A stretch of 64,000 nt of DNA from Rhopalosiphum padi (taxonomy: Eukaryota > Arthropoda > Insecta > Hemiptera > Aphididae). The DNA lies in assembly GCF_020882245.1 (NCBI RefSeq), contig NC_083597.1:9520581-9584580 (forward strand). Reading direction: 5' to 3'. Positions 52,320-64,000 of the stretch are shown here, in pieces; the stretch's first letter is position 1, and each line of letters begins with the position of its first letter. A program made the translations under genes and the position numbers. The notes below the pieces were generated by a model. It saw nothing but the letters and a program-made list of their open reading frames with translations. It searched no databases and had not been told where the DNA came from.

Positions 52320-53530
52320 TTAGATAAAAGTTAACTTTTAACCACTCTGTACAGTGTTCACACGTATTATTTTTATGGATATAACTGTATGCTACAATGA
52401 AAACGGCTATTTTCGATACCACTAAATTATAAGATAACACCAACTCGGTAGAAGGTTGGCTAATGGTTACTCTAACATCTATTTTTCACTTACCCTATAC
52501 CTTGAAAAATCGAACACAATACGGGAAAAACCCACAACTAATTTCAAATACTATTGGAAAGAAAATGAATTTGAAATGATAAGGCAATATGCCACAAACG
52601 AAAACGTCTAGTAAACGAGAGGATTTTCGTCGTAAGCTCTGATCGCCATTAAAGCTACTGGTGGCCATTCAAACCAATGACACCGTTTGTTGATAACTCG
52701 TAATCGATAATATACGAGCACATTTCACTTCGACAGTCACTTATTCAAACTCCTTCAACCAAAACGGTTTAGCTTACAAGACTAAAGAAATGAAGAACTT
52801 AATACCTACAAAATACCAATTACCAGAGAACGAGACCTCCGATATTGCATACAAAAGCTCTAACCCACCAAAATAAGCAGACTTCCAACGTAACTACAAA
52901 AGCTATCACTTAAATCGATTCAATAGCTCAACACTAGCTTCCGTATACTTTCAGTGATGCACATAATAATTCTTCAGCAGTGACGTCGCTCGCCAAAGAC
53001 AAAGTCTCAGAAAATGACCGGATTTACTAGGTAAACACGTATAGCTATTTAAAGACTTGCGGACCAAATGCCGAGGAATAATACCATCACAATTATTCGA
53101 CGATCAGTGTATAAAATAGTCAGTTTTAAGGGCTACTTTTTTTAGATTAGCTAAACCCTTAAACCGACTTGCTTATTTAAGTCTATCGTACGGGCTTACT
53201 GTGTAGAAAATTGTCACATATTTAACTAGTAACTTCTACGATATTAGCTCCATCCATAATAATTGTAAGCCCCACAGCGTCGTGCCAATTATGGTGGATA
53301 ATTTTCGGGACTATCATTTATTTAGTTACCATCAGCCAGGACAGTTCTATATGTCTCCTAAATGTGCATATACATTGTATATGTGATTAAATCAATAGAG
53401 CATCGGAATACAGTGCGCAGTAGAAAGCAGTACTCCGTTTTAATGAACTGTTAAGTGTTCAAGGCACTGTGTGGATCAGAATAGTAAATCTGTATTCAGT
53501 GTTGAGTATTTATTTTGCTTGAAACATTAA
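52320..53530. mobile_element. Sharply bounded less AT-rich block, probably an old mobile element
   Basis: About 1.2 kb with clearly higher GC than either side and no microsatellites. Broken coding-like frames occur, for example KYYWKENEFEMIRQYATNENV at about 52540-52610 (+), interrupted by stops. The sharp change in composition suggests inserted foreign-composition DNA such as a decayed transposon or retroelement. I could not identify LTRs, inverted repeats, TSDs or a family. Confidence 0.3.
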
Positions 53531-56339
53531 TTTTTGATATCACTTTAATTTAAGGGTGCACTATTAACATAGTTAGGCTACAAACTCACAGACATTTACT
53601 TATATAGCTGGATTATATTATATAATATTTAAGAAAACCACCATCTGAGTATTTTTTTTGTTAAATTATAAACTTGGGCTATTTAATTGCTTAAACAAAA
53701 TAAAAAGTTCAAAATAATCTGCATTATACAATTTATCTAAACAAATATCACATAAATACTTGAAAAAAAGCTCAATGAATATTTATATTTAACTTGTTAA
53801 ATCTGGTCAAATATTAAATGAAAATTAACTAACGCACATTTAAATAATAATATGTCCTATACAAATTAATATTCTAAGGAATAAAACATTTATTTACTGT
53901 CTTACAACATATAGAACGTTAAATTAATATGTATATTATGTTATATTAATACGTTAGACAAATTAGAACCGTATTTACAATTAGAATATTTTCGAATTGC
54001 AAAATGGCAGTTGCACGTATTTTGCACTCAAAATTAAAACGACTATACCTATTATTTGACTGATACTCGTTCATACAAGTCATTCATGTCAGGTAAATGG
54101 TATAGGTGTGTTAATAATATATGAAATGATAAATTTATGATATATACAAAATAATGATAGTATAACATATATTATTAATTATTATACTATCAATATTTTG
54201 TAAACAACGAATAGTTCTAACATCTAGTTTTAATTGCATATTCAGAAGTGAAATATTTTATGCATAAAAACTGAATTTCGATTGAGAATTCAATTAAATA
54301 TAAGTGCCTAAATAAAAATTAGATTAGCGGAATTGTGATTAAAATAATTTTATTTTACAATATCATTAATAATTAGGTAAAAAAAATATTTTTAAAAAAA
54401 GTCAATACCTTTAGAAACATTGGGTGTACCTGCGTACTAAACTAGATTGTCTTGTATAAATGTATAAAAATACGGTGTAATGTATGAAGATAATAGTATT
54501 TTTTTCTCTTAGCCATTGTTAATTTCAACAACATGTTTAGACAATACATAGGTCATAGTGTTACGTAGTAGTGAAAATTTTAAATTTATCAATGTTCATA
54601 TATTATGTTATTGGTCTTTGAAGTGCATTCAAAAATCATTAAATGCGTGACGAAATGTGTGTTTAATATGTTGATTGTGCGATTTGCGATAGCCATAGAC
54701 AAAAAAAGTCTGAGCACGTACACGAAATACGACCAAGTTACATCATTGTAGTTTTTCGTCTTGAAAACAAAAGCACATAAATTATTGAAAATTTCGTATA
54801 TTTACGAGGTTTTTCAGTATATTGTTAACTGACCTTTGGATTTGGTCTTACCCAGCAGAAACTTTTATATATTTTTTTCTTTACTATCCCACGGTCTCTT
54901 TTGCTCTCTACCTCTCTGACATTATTTCTCATTCTTTCTCTCTTTTGCGCCGACTTCCTCTCTCATTTGATCTCTCTTTCACTCATCTCTATCTTTCTCA
55001 TATCTTCCCATATCTACTTCTATCTTTCTCTATCTTTTATTTTTTTTTTTCGCATGGAAGATTGATTTTTCAATTTCATAACAATACTCTGTTGAGAACT
55101 GATAATTTTCTTACACACCAATTTGTCATATTTACCGGATGCCATACAGGTTTTCTGCTATCCTTTATAAATCAATGGCTTTGTTGAGATATCTTACTCT
55201 TGATTTATGTTTAAATAAACATAATTTTTAGAATTTAAATAACTTCGCTGTACGTAATTTGATACTATTACCAACATAAGAATTTCTAAAAATAAAACGA
55301 TTAAAAACGATATCACACATTATCAAAGGAATTATATTTAACTATTATAAAGTATATTATGAAATTAAAGTTAATATATTATTATTGATAAACTATGAGT
55401 GTGAATATATAATTCATATTTTCAAAAATTAATTTTTATTTTAGCGTGTATACATGACACGTGTATATCAATGTATTGCAATGATAATGCAATATATATT
55501 TTAATTAAAGTTAAAAATCTATTTCATGAAGATTCCATCTTACTCAAACATAAAAAAATAAGATTTACAAAACTATAATGAAAAAAATAAGAAAATAATC
55601 GATGCTAAATCAAATCCACAGTAAGTGAAATCAAAAACTCGATATATCACACAACCTCAAATTAAAAAGGAAAGAAAATACTACTCTAAATAGATTATGA
55701 ATTACCATCTGAATAACTCATGTTTCTCAACACCTTATATGACGCCCATAGAGCCAGACCCAAACCCTAACCAAAATCTATTGTTTTCCCTTAAATATAG
55801 CATACTTATCAATGACGTATTATAAAAATTTCAATAAAGAAAACTATTGTATATAGCTAATCACTATATAAATATTTAACTAATTGCCTATATATTTAAA
55901 ATGTATTCACCACATCATCTATAAAATACAAGTATGTAGCTTATAAACATTATAAACATAAACAATTAATTTGGTTGAACGTGGAAATATGTATTGTAAT
56001 AAAAATATGGTAAAATGAATATTCATTTAATTGAAATAGTAAAACGTAACTTTAATTACAAAATTACTCATAATGTAGGTGCTTATATTATATACAAAAA
56101 CGTAGGATGTTAAAAACTAAAAACAGCTGCTTAAAGATATTCAAAATTATGAAATAATAAATTTGAAGATGAAAAAAAAGCAAAAAGGGTATAATGGAGT
56201 ATTATTTCAAGGTGAAGGGAAATGTCATTTCATATTTTATGTATATTTTTCATTGTAAAAAATATCAATAAAATTGTTATTGTTTAGTTAAAAATATAAA
56301 AAACCAGATCGAAAATAAAATGTTTTTTTTCTTTTCTAG
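53531..56339. other. AT-rich, probably intronic, with a CT-rich tract
   Basis: No gene is supported. A pyrimidine-rich tract lies at about 54870-55055. It yields a 121-codon Ser/Leu/Phe-rich frame (54822-55187) which is a by-product of the tract. Confidence 0.4.
54870..55055 (+). repeat. Long degenerate CT-rich (polypyrimidine) tract
   Basis: Imperfect CTCT/TTTC units dominate about 185 bp on the plus strand. It is best explained as a decayed CT microsatellite. If the plus-strand gene spans it, the pre-mRNA would carry a long polypyrimidine tract within an intron. Confidence 0.6.
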
Positions 56340-56386
56340 GATCTAAAGATGCGGTTCATATTGGATACTACAAGAACGAACTAAGA
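56340..56386 (+). CDS. Small internal coding exon of an unrecognised gene
   Basis: The acceptor TTTTTTTTCTTTTCTAG ends at 56339 and the donor AGA|GTAAGT starts at 56387, both excellent. The 47-bp exon supplies 2 bases completing a codon plus 15 codons (SKDAVHIGYYKNELR), and ends in phase 0. It joins in frame to 59306, where the reading continues 34 codons to a stop. The upstream intron is phase 1. I do not recognise the peptide; it is hydrophilic with no signal or membrane features. Confidence 0.65.
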
Positions 56387-59305
56387 GTAAGTTCTTAATA
56401 ATTATATTATTATATATATATAATATATTATTATTATATTATTATTATGATCACCGCTATTAACCGTAAATTTGTATTTAAAATAATCAATATTTTAATA
56501 TACTATATGTATATTAATACATTTAAATAGTTTGAGCTAGGAGCATCTTATTTTATATTGATATCTATAAAAATAGTAGGCACAAATACCAATATAAATG
56601 TGACATATTTAATGATATTTATAAACATACATTTCCTAGTCACTTTTGGTAGCACATTATAACAAATACGTATACACGACACTTAAATTTTAATAGTCTA
56701 GAGTAATATTACTACGCATAGCTAAATCATTTTACAGTGTTTGTAAGTTTTATAACACGGAAAATAATTCATTAGTTTTTGGTGTATTACACACAATTTT
56801 TTTTTTTTTAATTTAAAAACTTATTCATTACACAATGGTTTAACTAAATTAATTAATCAAAGAAAAATATAATATAATAAGTATTTATATGTGTTATTAA
56901 AAAACAGCTTCGCTGTTAAACACAGGACTGTTAATAAATACAAATATTGATTCATATTATACCAATTATACCAATATTACACCAAAAATCAAAATGTAAT
57001 TTGATTCTTTCATATAATTTCAAAATGATACAAACCTAAAAATTTAGTATAGATAATTCAATTCAATTTTTGTCTTCTACTCTTAATTTAACAATTTTAT
57101 ATAATATAGTATATCATAATAATATATAATTTATAAGTCGATAATAATTAAAATGGATGTGGATGGTTAGGTTTGGTGAAAATATAAAATGTAATCTTTT
57201 CAAATGTACAATTATATGCGTATGTTTTAAATTAATTTTTAAAAATTCAAATTGTATACATTTTGTATAATTTTCAAAAACTAATTATTTTATCAACCAT
57301 TATGAAAAGTTAGGTACCTATTTCTTTTAGTGCAAATAATAAACATACAAGTTTTTTAAAAGCGTAAAACCCATATACACATAATAAACGTACATATTCA
57401 AATAGTAAAACAATGAAAACAATTTTAATTTTAAACTTAATTATGTTTAACTTATTTTAAATCTTTTTTTCTTCGTTTTTTTTTTAAAAACATCTTAAGT
57501 CTATATCATACTATACAATTCATACTTTCGTATTTATTAAAACCACAGTTCAGATTTTATGAACTAGATATTAATTTAATAGCATTATAAAGTAATAATA
57601 TTCAATGCGTCTGAAGATCTAAAATCCTAAATATTAATAAAGAAGTATTATGTTGATCGATAACCATATGAGTTAAAAAAAAGTTATTTTATTAGAATAA
57701 GTATCGTAATAAATTCTTCAATGGGCTATTTATTTTTCATGTTAGTATTTACTATATAATTATTTTATTGCATATCATTGTATACTTATATTAATTGTCC
57801 GTTCACCATACCTCACCATAGATTACCTAGACAGTGCCAATATTGTATAGGGAGAAATAGTCAATACATGCATGTATGCTATATTTTTTCAAAATTATTG
57901 TTACCAATGTTACCCCTTTGTTGTTAAACTTAACCTAACTTAACTTAACAATCTCTCTCTCTCTCTCTCTCTCTCTTTCTCCACTATCAATGATTATAAT
58001 ATATGGATTAAGTTGTATACTATATATTTTAATAATAATTTTATCAATGTATCTTTTAAAGCTGGTATATGGTACAACCATATAATGATATTATGATTAA
58101 GAGTACAAGGCAAAGTTCATCATTTGAAATTTAAATTATACAGTAACAAAATAATGATTATATATTGAGTAGATAAGATACCTATGTAACAATTAATACA
58201 AAAATAATCGCCGTTGTAGAATAAAAAAAAACATAGAACTATGTAGACAATAAAAAAAAAATATTCACTAACTTATGAAAGATAATGTACAATATTTTTA
58301 AACCTCAATATCACCGTATATTTGATTGACCTACTTGGGAAAGTTTACTATATATATATGTAGGTATTATGATGATAAAAACACTTAAGTAGTCTTTATT
58401 AATCATGATACTTGCGGGAGATTTTTTTTTAAGCGATCATCAAAAAATGTTGTAGCTTTGAAAATTATTAATATCTTTCTTTTATGTTGATTTTTTTTTT
58501 TATCATGTTCTTTAGTTTCTTAAAAGTTTTCTTTGAGTTCATTAAATCGTTTTAATAATAATACACTGAGGCAAACACATCATTTATACTTATAAATTAT
58601 ACGGAAATGCGGTATATATATATATGACAACAATAATTAACTGTTTTCGATCATACTACGTCATCGCTTTAATATCAAATTAGTTGTCGAACTAAATCTA
58701 TGCATTTTTGTTTACACATGGTTCGTAATGTTCGTTGACGACTTTATCTGATGATTAGTTTGACACAACATTTCTGTTTCACTGGTGACAAGCATATTTT
58801 GATAGCAAATATTAAAAAAAAAAATGTATTTTATTAATGTTTTATATTATAATATAAAATAGGCATATATATGAATTATGAACGTTGTTTTAATGTATAA
58901 TTAAAAACTACAAGAGTAGATGAAAAATAAAAAATAAATAAACTACAATACAATATTCGAAATATGGTAGCTTTTTAAAAATTAAATATGTATGTAGTAC
59001 AATTATGTCTCTAAAAATATATTCTTTTAAACAATATTTCTTCTTAAATTATTAAATACAAATTTTCGTCTCCTAAAATCATAAATGTTTTTAAAATATG
59101 AATTATTATGATTATTTATATGACATAAACCTTTAAGGTTCTTACTAGCTTAAACACATTTCCAAACAACAATATTAGGTAACTACATTTATTTTGATAT
59201 CATATATTTATTATTTATATTTTATACATATCTAATAGGGTATGTGCACATAATATGTTTTGAAATATATATTATTATTGATAAAATATTAATACCTATC
59301 TGCAG
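56387..59305 (+). other. Intron between the last two exons
   Basis: The interval is bounded by GTAAGT and a TATCTGCAG acceptor. It is AT-rich, with a CT microsatellite at 57952-57976. A less AT-rich patch lies at about 58640-58795. No other gene is supported. Confidence 0.55.
57952..57976. repeat. CT microsatellite
   Basis: An uninterrupted (TC)n run inside the putative last intron. Confidence 0.95.
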
Positions 59306-59410
59306 AAACAATTTGAAATAAGCGAGAGGAGCTATAAGAAGAGACCAATTATTCCATATGATGATGAATATTTTAATTACCCTAGAGTGTGGAAGAAATT
59401 ATTTCGATAG
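59306..59410 (+). CDS. Terminal coding exon with stop codon, unrecognised gene
   Basis: It follows the acceptor CCTATCTGCAG (to 59305). In phase 0 it reads KQFEISERSYKKRPIIPYDD then EYFNYPRVWKKLFR and a TAG stop at 59408-59410. The residue mix (Tyr, Arg, Lys, Pro, Trp) is protein-like, unlike the Ile/Asn/Phe noise around it. Together with the 56340 exon it gives a 49-residue basic C-terminal tail. An AATAAA signal 277 bp after the stop fits a transcript end. The family is unknown to me; it may be a lineage-restricted insect gene. Confidence 0.7.
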   Translation, partial: KQFEISERSYKKRPIIPYDDEYFNYPRVWKKLFR

Positions 59411-59710
59411 TTATTTACACCATTGTCGTTTTGTACGCTTATTAGATAGGTGCCTACATTAATAATGTGTTTAAAATATAAGGGTAAAACTATTGGATTT
59501 GATAGGAGGAGTGCTTTTGTACGGTATTTTATGGATGCATGTTTATGATTTTAGTCTCGTTTCATCGTTTGCTCTGTGTAGTGCTACCACGTCATTGGTG
59601 GAGTAAAATACATTATATTAAAGTTGTATTTCAATATATAATTAACTGTCGGCACACTCGATATACGTAACTAAGTATGCTTTCTAAATAAATTAACATC
59701 AAAATATGCT
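59411..59710 (+). other. Putative 3'UTR
   Basis: It extends from the stop to just past the polyadenylation signal. It is less AT-rich than the intron upstream and has no long frame. The exact cleavage site is not determined. Confidence 0.5.
59687..59692 (+). terminator. Polyadenylation signal AATAAA
   Basis: A canonical AATAAA hexamer downstream of the terminal exon stop. It gives a 3'UTR of about 300 bases. Confidence 0.5.
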
Positions 59711-59864
59711 TGTATTTCTGCGTTTGATATTAATATTCTATCGCCGATACACTGTTTCAGGTATTGACAACGTTTTATAGTTGCTAATACGTATCATTGT
59801 TATGCGGCGTAAAGTTTACGTGTATAATAGATTTACTATTCAGTATTATTCGTAAAATGTTACC

Positions 59865-59887
59865 ATATATATATATATATATATATA
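59865..59887. repeat. TA microsatellite
   Basis: A pure (AT)n run just upstream of a splice-acceptor-like sequence. Confidence 0.9.
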
Positions 59888-59913
59888 ATTTCATATTGCA
59901 TTTGTAATTGCAG

Positions 59914-59970
59914 ATCTTCGGGGTTCTAAGTGATATTAGCAAAACCTCATCACAAATTTATTGTAAATAA
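59914..59970 (+). CDS. Possible alternative terminal exon
   Basis: A good acceptor (TTTGTAATTGCAG, to 59913) precedes a phase-0 frame of 18 codons (IFGVLSDISKTSSQIYCK) and a TAA stop. It could substitute for 59306-59410 after the phase-0 donor at 56386. It is short and no AATAAA follows closely, so chance is quite possible. Confidence 0.2.
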   Translation: MFGVLSDISKTSSQIYCK

Positions 59971-60049
59971 GAGATAAACTCGGTTTGATAAAAATATACT
60001 CAAGTCCACACACTCGATTAAATTAATTTTGAATGAGTTCATCATTAGT

Positions 60050-60615
60050 CGACGACCAGAAAAAAATGGTACTGCTATTATATAAGTATGATATCGAACT
60101 ACCACCAACTCCCACCTCCACAACCGCCACTAAAATATCGCGATTATAGCTGCGGGCCGGTCTTCTGCACACCGTCCAGCGACGTTTGCGGTTGTGCTGC
60201 AGGTCGCGGATAGACGGTCGGAAATTCGTTTTTGCATATTTCATGTCCGTTCCGATTCCCTCGGCAGAGTAATCCGAATTTAATATTTTATCCCTCGTCC
60301 CGGCTACGCCACCGTCACCGCGCTGTCCACACACCGACCATATAATACGCCGTTGTTCCGCGAACACTGATAAAACATTCTCTCTCTCCTCTCTCCGCCC
60401 ACGGAGGCTACGGCGGTACGTCGGCCCGCCGTTAATTCGTATACATGTATACATTACACGAGTAGGTACACGCGTTCCTCGTGCGCACATCAATTATTCA
60501 CGTAAACCTCGAATTTTCACTATTAATATTCGCGACCTCTGATTCTCGAAAACCGCAGCTATATGTGTGTGTATATATATGTATATATATATTATGTGCT
60601 GCCTCTCTCTTTCTA

Positions 60616-60647
<32 letters not shown>

Positions 60648-60840
60648 GCGCACTCTTTCTCTCTCTCACCGTCACCCGTCGTCCCGTCACAAATCCCAGT
60701 GGTGAGTCGCATACCTTTATACAACGTGTACTGTAACGGTCGCCACTCGGAACGCTACGGTCGTATCGGCCAGACACCTGTATCAAGCCACAATCGTAAG
60801 ATATATAAAGACCGCCGCACTGCGCAACGGGCTTAATATT
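60050..60840. promoter_or_regulatory. GC/CpG-rich island, putative promoter and 5'UTR of the next gene
   Basis: The most extended CpG-rich block in the right half. A TATA-like CATATAATACGCC lies at 60338-60350. A strong plus-strand donor, CCAGTG|GTGAGTC (60701/60702), follows a CT/CA repeat, as expected for an untranslated first exon of a plus-strand gene leaving the window. The minus-strand 156-codon frame at 60023-60493 is Arg/Gly-rich with no recognisable domain and is probably a product of high GC. Minus-strand splice-like sites also exist (acceptor GATACAG before 60781, donor AAG|GTATGC near 60721), so divergent transcription is possible. Confidence 0.45.
60602..60666. repeat. Compound CT/CA microsatellite
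   Basis: CTCTCT units, then (CA)n at about 60627-60646, then CTCTCT again. It lies inside the CpG island just before the donor-like site. Confidence 0.9.
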
Positions 60841-61046
60841 AATATTATACATTTTTTACCTAGTTATACCTACGTTACTTGAGCCATGGGAAAATTTGAG
60901 ACTACTAAAATATGTAGGTACTACAGGTATGGTACAACGTGTTTGATAAAATTCGTTATGAATCTTACTTTTTTACTCGTTCGTATGTCGATGGATTACT
61001 GCAGTAGATGATAATGTTATACTTTATTTTTCACTTACGTTTTCGA

Positions 61047-61388
61047 CTAATATGATATATAATGATATAATTTTTTTAAATGATATGTATTACATGGCAC
61101 TCGTTTAAAGCTTACACATATGGAGAAAATATATATGTAAGTACCTAATATAAATAAAAGTACATAATATGTATCATAAAATTGTGTCGTGAGCAATGGA
61201 GAATAGAGAAACTTTATCAGATGTACCGTTTTAAATCTTTCACAAAACGCGGATAACGTTAAATGTGAATCTTGTGTAGTGAGACGGAGAAAATGATTAT
61301 AGCTGCAAGGTAGAAATGTCATCTTCGCACTTCGCAGAAATGGTAGAGAGATTGCATACAGGCATAATACTAGTAATACTACTTCCAT
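61047..61388 (-). CDS. Hydrophobic open frame, doubtful gene
   Basis: A 113-codon frame starts with a hydrophobic stretch (MEVVLLVLCLYAISLPF) that resembles a signal peptide or membrane segment. A second hydrophobic stretch follows around residues 70-95. It is less AT-rich than its flanks. A donor-like CGAAAAC|GTAAGTG lies just beyond its stop on the same strand. Hydrophobic frames arise easily in T-rich DNA and I recognise no family. Confidence 0.2.
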   Translation of the reverse strand: MEVVLLVLCLYAISLPFLRSAKMTFLPCSYNHFLRLTTQDSHLTLSAFCERFKTVHLIKFLYSPLLTTQFYDTYYVLLFILGTYIYIFSICVSFKRVPCNTYHLKKLYHYISY

Positions 61389-64000
61389 TATATTATGAGG
61401 TGGGTATTGAATATTGATGTAATATTTACTATGATATTTAATTCGTATTCAGATTCCTATTTTATGCACAAAACATAGTTTTGTAATACTTTCAATTACT
61501 TATGAATATATTATTATAAATCCATAGTTTTTTTTTAAAAATAATAAAATTAAATAACTCTAATTTGTATGACTAAATCATCATTTTTTAACGAAAAATA
61601 AATATTCATTAAGTAATAGTTATATAAATATATAATGTATTCAATAAATAATAATAATATGATATAAAACATTAGTTTTTTTATACCTACCTAATGGTGT
61701 TTAAATAAGTTATAAATATAGATCAGTATATAATATAATGTTTGATTATACTTCATTATTTTTGATTGGAGTCTGGAGATAAATAATATAGTTTAGTCAA
61801 TAGGTATAAAATATTAATTAATAATATATAATTTTATGAACAACAATATCTCGATTCTTAAAATCCTCTATTAATTTAAATCCACTTTAAATCCCCTTAT
61901 ATCCCTCCTCGCCACTGCCTTCTCAACTCTGGTAATAACTATCACGCCGTGAAGTTCCATCATTGGATGGTTTGTCCAATTAAGTCCCCTGTTTCTAAGA
62001 TAAAAGATAAGCTAATTAAATGCATTATATTTTATTTCACATTATTTTATTTTATATTGACTTATTACATGACTTGTGTTTACTGTAAATAACAATTCTT
62101 AATTAAAAAAAAAATGTAATTAAATCAAGACTTGGCCAACTTATACTTTTTTAGCTGTTTATATTATCTAAATAGTCAAATGCTTTGTGAGTTAACTTTG
62201 TCAATATTATTCTAAATATATCAAACTATAAATGGGTTGTATATATATATGTACCTATATAAATATGCAAAAGCAATTACTTAAAAACAAACAATTAACA
62301 TTCAAATGTGATACCATTTTAAATGTTTTTAATAGGTATATTAAAGTTATTACTTTGATTAATTATAACACTGCAGTCCTTTAACCTTAAGTTACATCAA
62401 TATGTTGTATACTTACATGCGTTATTTCTTTGTAGAACATTTGTAATTCTAACAAACATTAATTTCAATGATTAGGGAACCAAATTAAGGATTTGTCTTA
62501 ATTAGTATCCGAAACGTAACACAAGTAAAGTTACTTAATTATTTGTAAAACTTTAATACGATTAAAAGCCGAAAATTTACTAATTCACTAGACTTAATGT
62601 TGTTTAATTTTAACTTCGTAGTTACTCAATTAGTATAAAAGTGTACAGTACAATAATGTTGCTTTTAATAAAATCATTATTGTGCATATAACTTTTCGAA
62701 GAAGTTTGATTATCAATATAAACTCAAATTTCACGTAATACTATCAGAGACTTAAAACTAATATATTAAAATCTAACTTCAACGAAATCTGTAAATGCAC
62801 GTCAATCGTTGTAAGCAGATGGTTAAAGGTATTTTTTTAAGGTTGCATACGAAATGAGTCCCAATTTTTTTTATATTAGTATGATACTAAATTATTTTAG
62901 GTACTAAACTAGCTCTTAAATAGTTTAGGTAGGCACTATATAGTACTACACTAGTTGAGTCTTGGATTGTTGATGATGCTCATACGATATTCGAAGTGAA
63001 ATGTCGACATATGCGTTATATTATATTATTTATCAGACGTTCATGATAAACATTTAACGATGATACGAACATCAATAAACAAACGCAATGAAATCGAAAT
63101 TTTTCAATGTTACATTTTTATATTACCTACTTACTTATACATTATAATAACCCTGTTCTAAAAAATAAAAATAAAAGCATTAAATGTATATACGCCTAAA
63201 CTTTATATGCAGCCAATTATGTCTTACATCACACCGATTGCCTAATGTCTGGGAATCAACTAGTGAACTGACATTTTCAGGAACTCAACTAGTATAATAC
63301 ATGTAAGCGTGTATTTATTATTAACAATTACTATCAACAGATTTATTATCATTTTATTATTTTTATCACTGTAGTTTAATAACTAGTAAGATCATATGGA
63401 AGAAAATATCCATTATCCCTCTTTTCCCTCTTGTACAATATTGCAGACAATTAAGAATCTTATTTTATATAGTATAATAATAGTATACAATATATAATAT
63501 TTTGAATTAGATGATAAATATCCTTAAAATTATATATTATTGAATTAAAATATATTTTCTGTATAACTATATAGGTAGCACCCTATGTATATAGGAAATG
63601 ATTTTTTTGATGTTACACGTTTTATACGAAAATTGCTTTTATTTTTATAGAACTAAAATATATATTGTTTATACATCATACATAGGAAGATTAAACTAAT
63701 AGAACAATAAGATATTAAGCCAATAAGATTATAATACTCATAACAATACGAGCGGAAAACCCGTCTGCGAACAATGATATTATACCTAGTACCTACTATA
63801 TTATTTGCAGCTAGTACTCGTAATACTACACGTCTCTTTGACGAATCAAAATTATTTATTTATTTATTCGTCCTTTTTGAATCGCTGTGTTCTAGCTATG
63901 TTGAATAATATAAATGTTATCAAACGTATACATAACTGTTTTGACGGATGGTAGAGATATAATAGTAATAGCAATAGTATCATACGTATCAAAACCCGTA
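61389..64000. other. AT-rich stretch to the window end, no gene seen
   Basis: No gene is supported. Positions 61870-61990 are slightly less AT-rich. If the 60.7 kb donor is real, this would be the first intron of the next plus-strand gene. Confidence 0.35.

Noticed and set aside
54822..55187. 121-codon plus frame, Ser/Leu/Phe-rich
   Set aside because: It is a by-product of the CT-rich tract, without motifs.
60023..60493. 156-codon minus frame in the last CpG island
   Set aside because: It is the longest non-element frame, but Arg/Gly-rich, without a domain, and in a GC-rich island with a better promoter reading. Conservation would change this view.
1..64000. CRISPR arrays, bacterial-type operons or phage genes
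   Set aside because: No regularly spaced direct repeats and no prokaryotic gene organisation; the DNA is animal nuclear in character.

Overview
The window looks like a piece of a sap-sucking insect nuclear genome, most likely an aphid. It is very AT-rich (roughly 70-75% by eye) and full of poly-A/T runs, TA/GT/CT microsatellites and short TAGGTACCTA-type motifs. Its dispersed repeats have the look I associate with aphid genomes. Introns are bounded by GT...AG and coding exons are small. There are no operons, no bacterial genes and no CRISPR array, and I saw no convincing tRNA or rRNA gene. The organism call is inference from composition and repeat style.

Most of the 64 kb is intron or intergenic AT-rich DNA with decayed mobile elements. 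The best supported object is a young retroposed copy at 7226-8694 (minus strand). It has an intact 372-codon Jockey/I-type Gag (ORF1) with three zinc knuckles, a short 3'UTR, a 29-base A tail (seen as poly-T on the plus strand) and a 12-bp target-site duplication. It has no reverse transcriptase ORF. A second, older copy at 18954-20091 (plus strand) has its own 13-bp target-site duplication and the same layout: 5'UTR, Gag, short 3'UTR, A tail. Two independent insertions with the same RT-less structure suggest a family of gag-only, non-autonomous non-LTR elements. Other relics are a MULE-type transposase fragment (about 10108-10388), a Ty3/gypsy-type integrase relic (about 46850-47640, minus) and two decayed coding-like blocks (51124-51628, 52320-53530). 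There are also several dispersed repeat copies (24200-24790, 30570-30960, 48780-48845, 26530-26600, 36020-36065, 46130-46720).

A host gene on the plus strand is supported near the right end. Two small exons (56340-56386 and 59306-59410) have good splice sites and join in one frame to a stop codon, followed by an AATAAA signal at 59687. A third exon candidate (49823-49916) has strong splice sites and one open frame, but its phase does not join directly to 56340, so at least one exon is missing or it belongs to another transcript. I do not recognise the protein.

Five GC/CpG-rich islands stand out: 13520-14310, 15930-16990, 20690-20960, 34690-34960 and 60050-60840. They carry splice-donor-like sites but no convincing conserved coding sequence. 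They are best read as promoters or 5'UTR first exons of long-intron genes, one of which may be the gene ending at 59.4 kb. The last island probably starts a gene that leaves the window.
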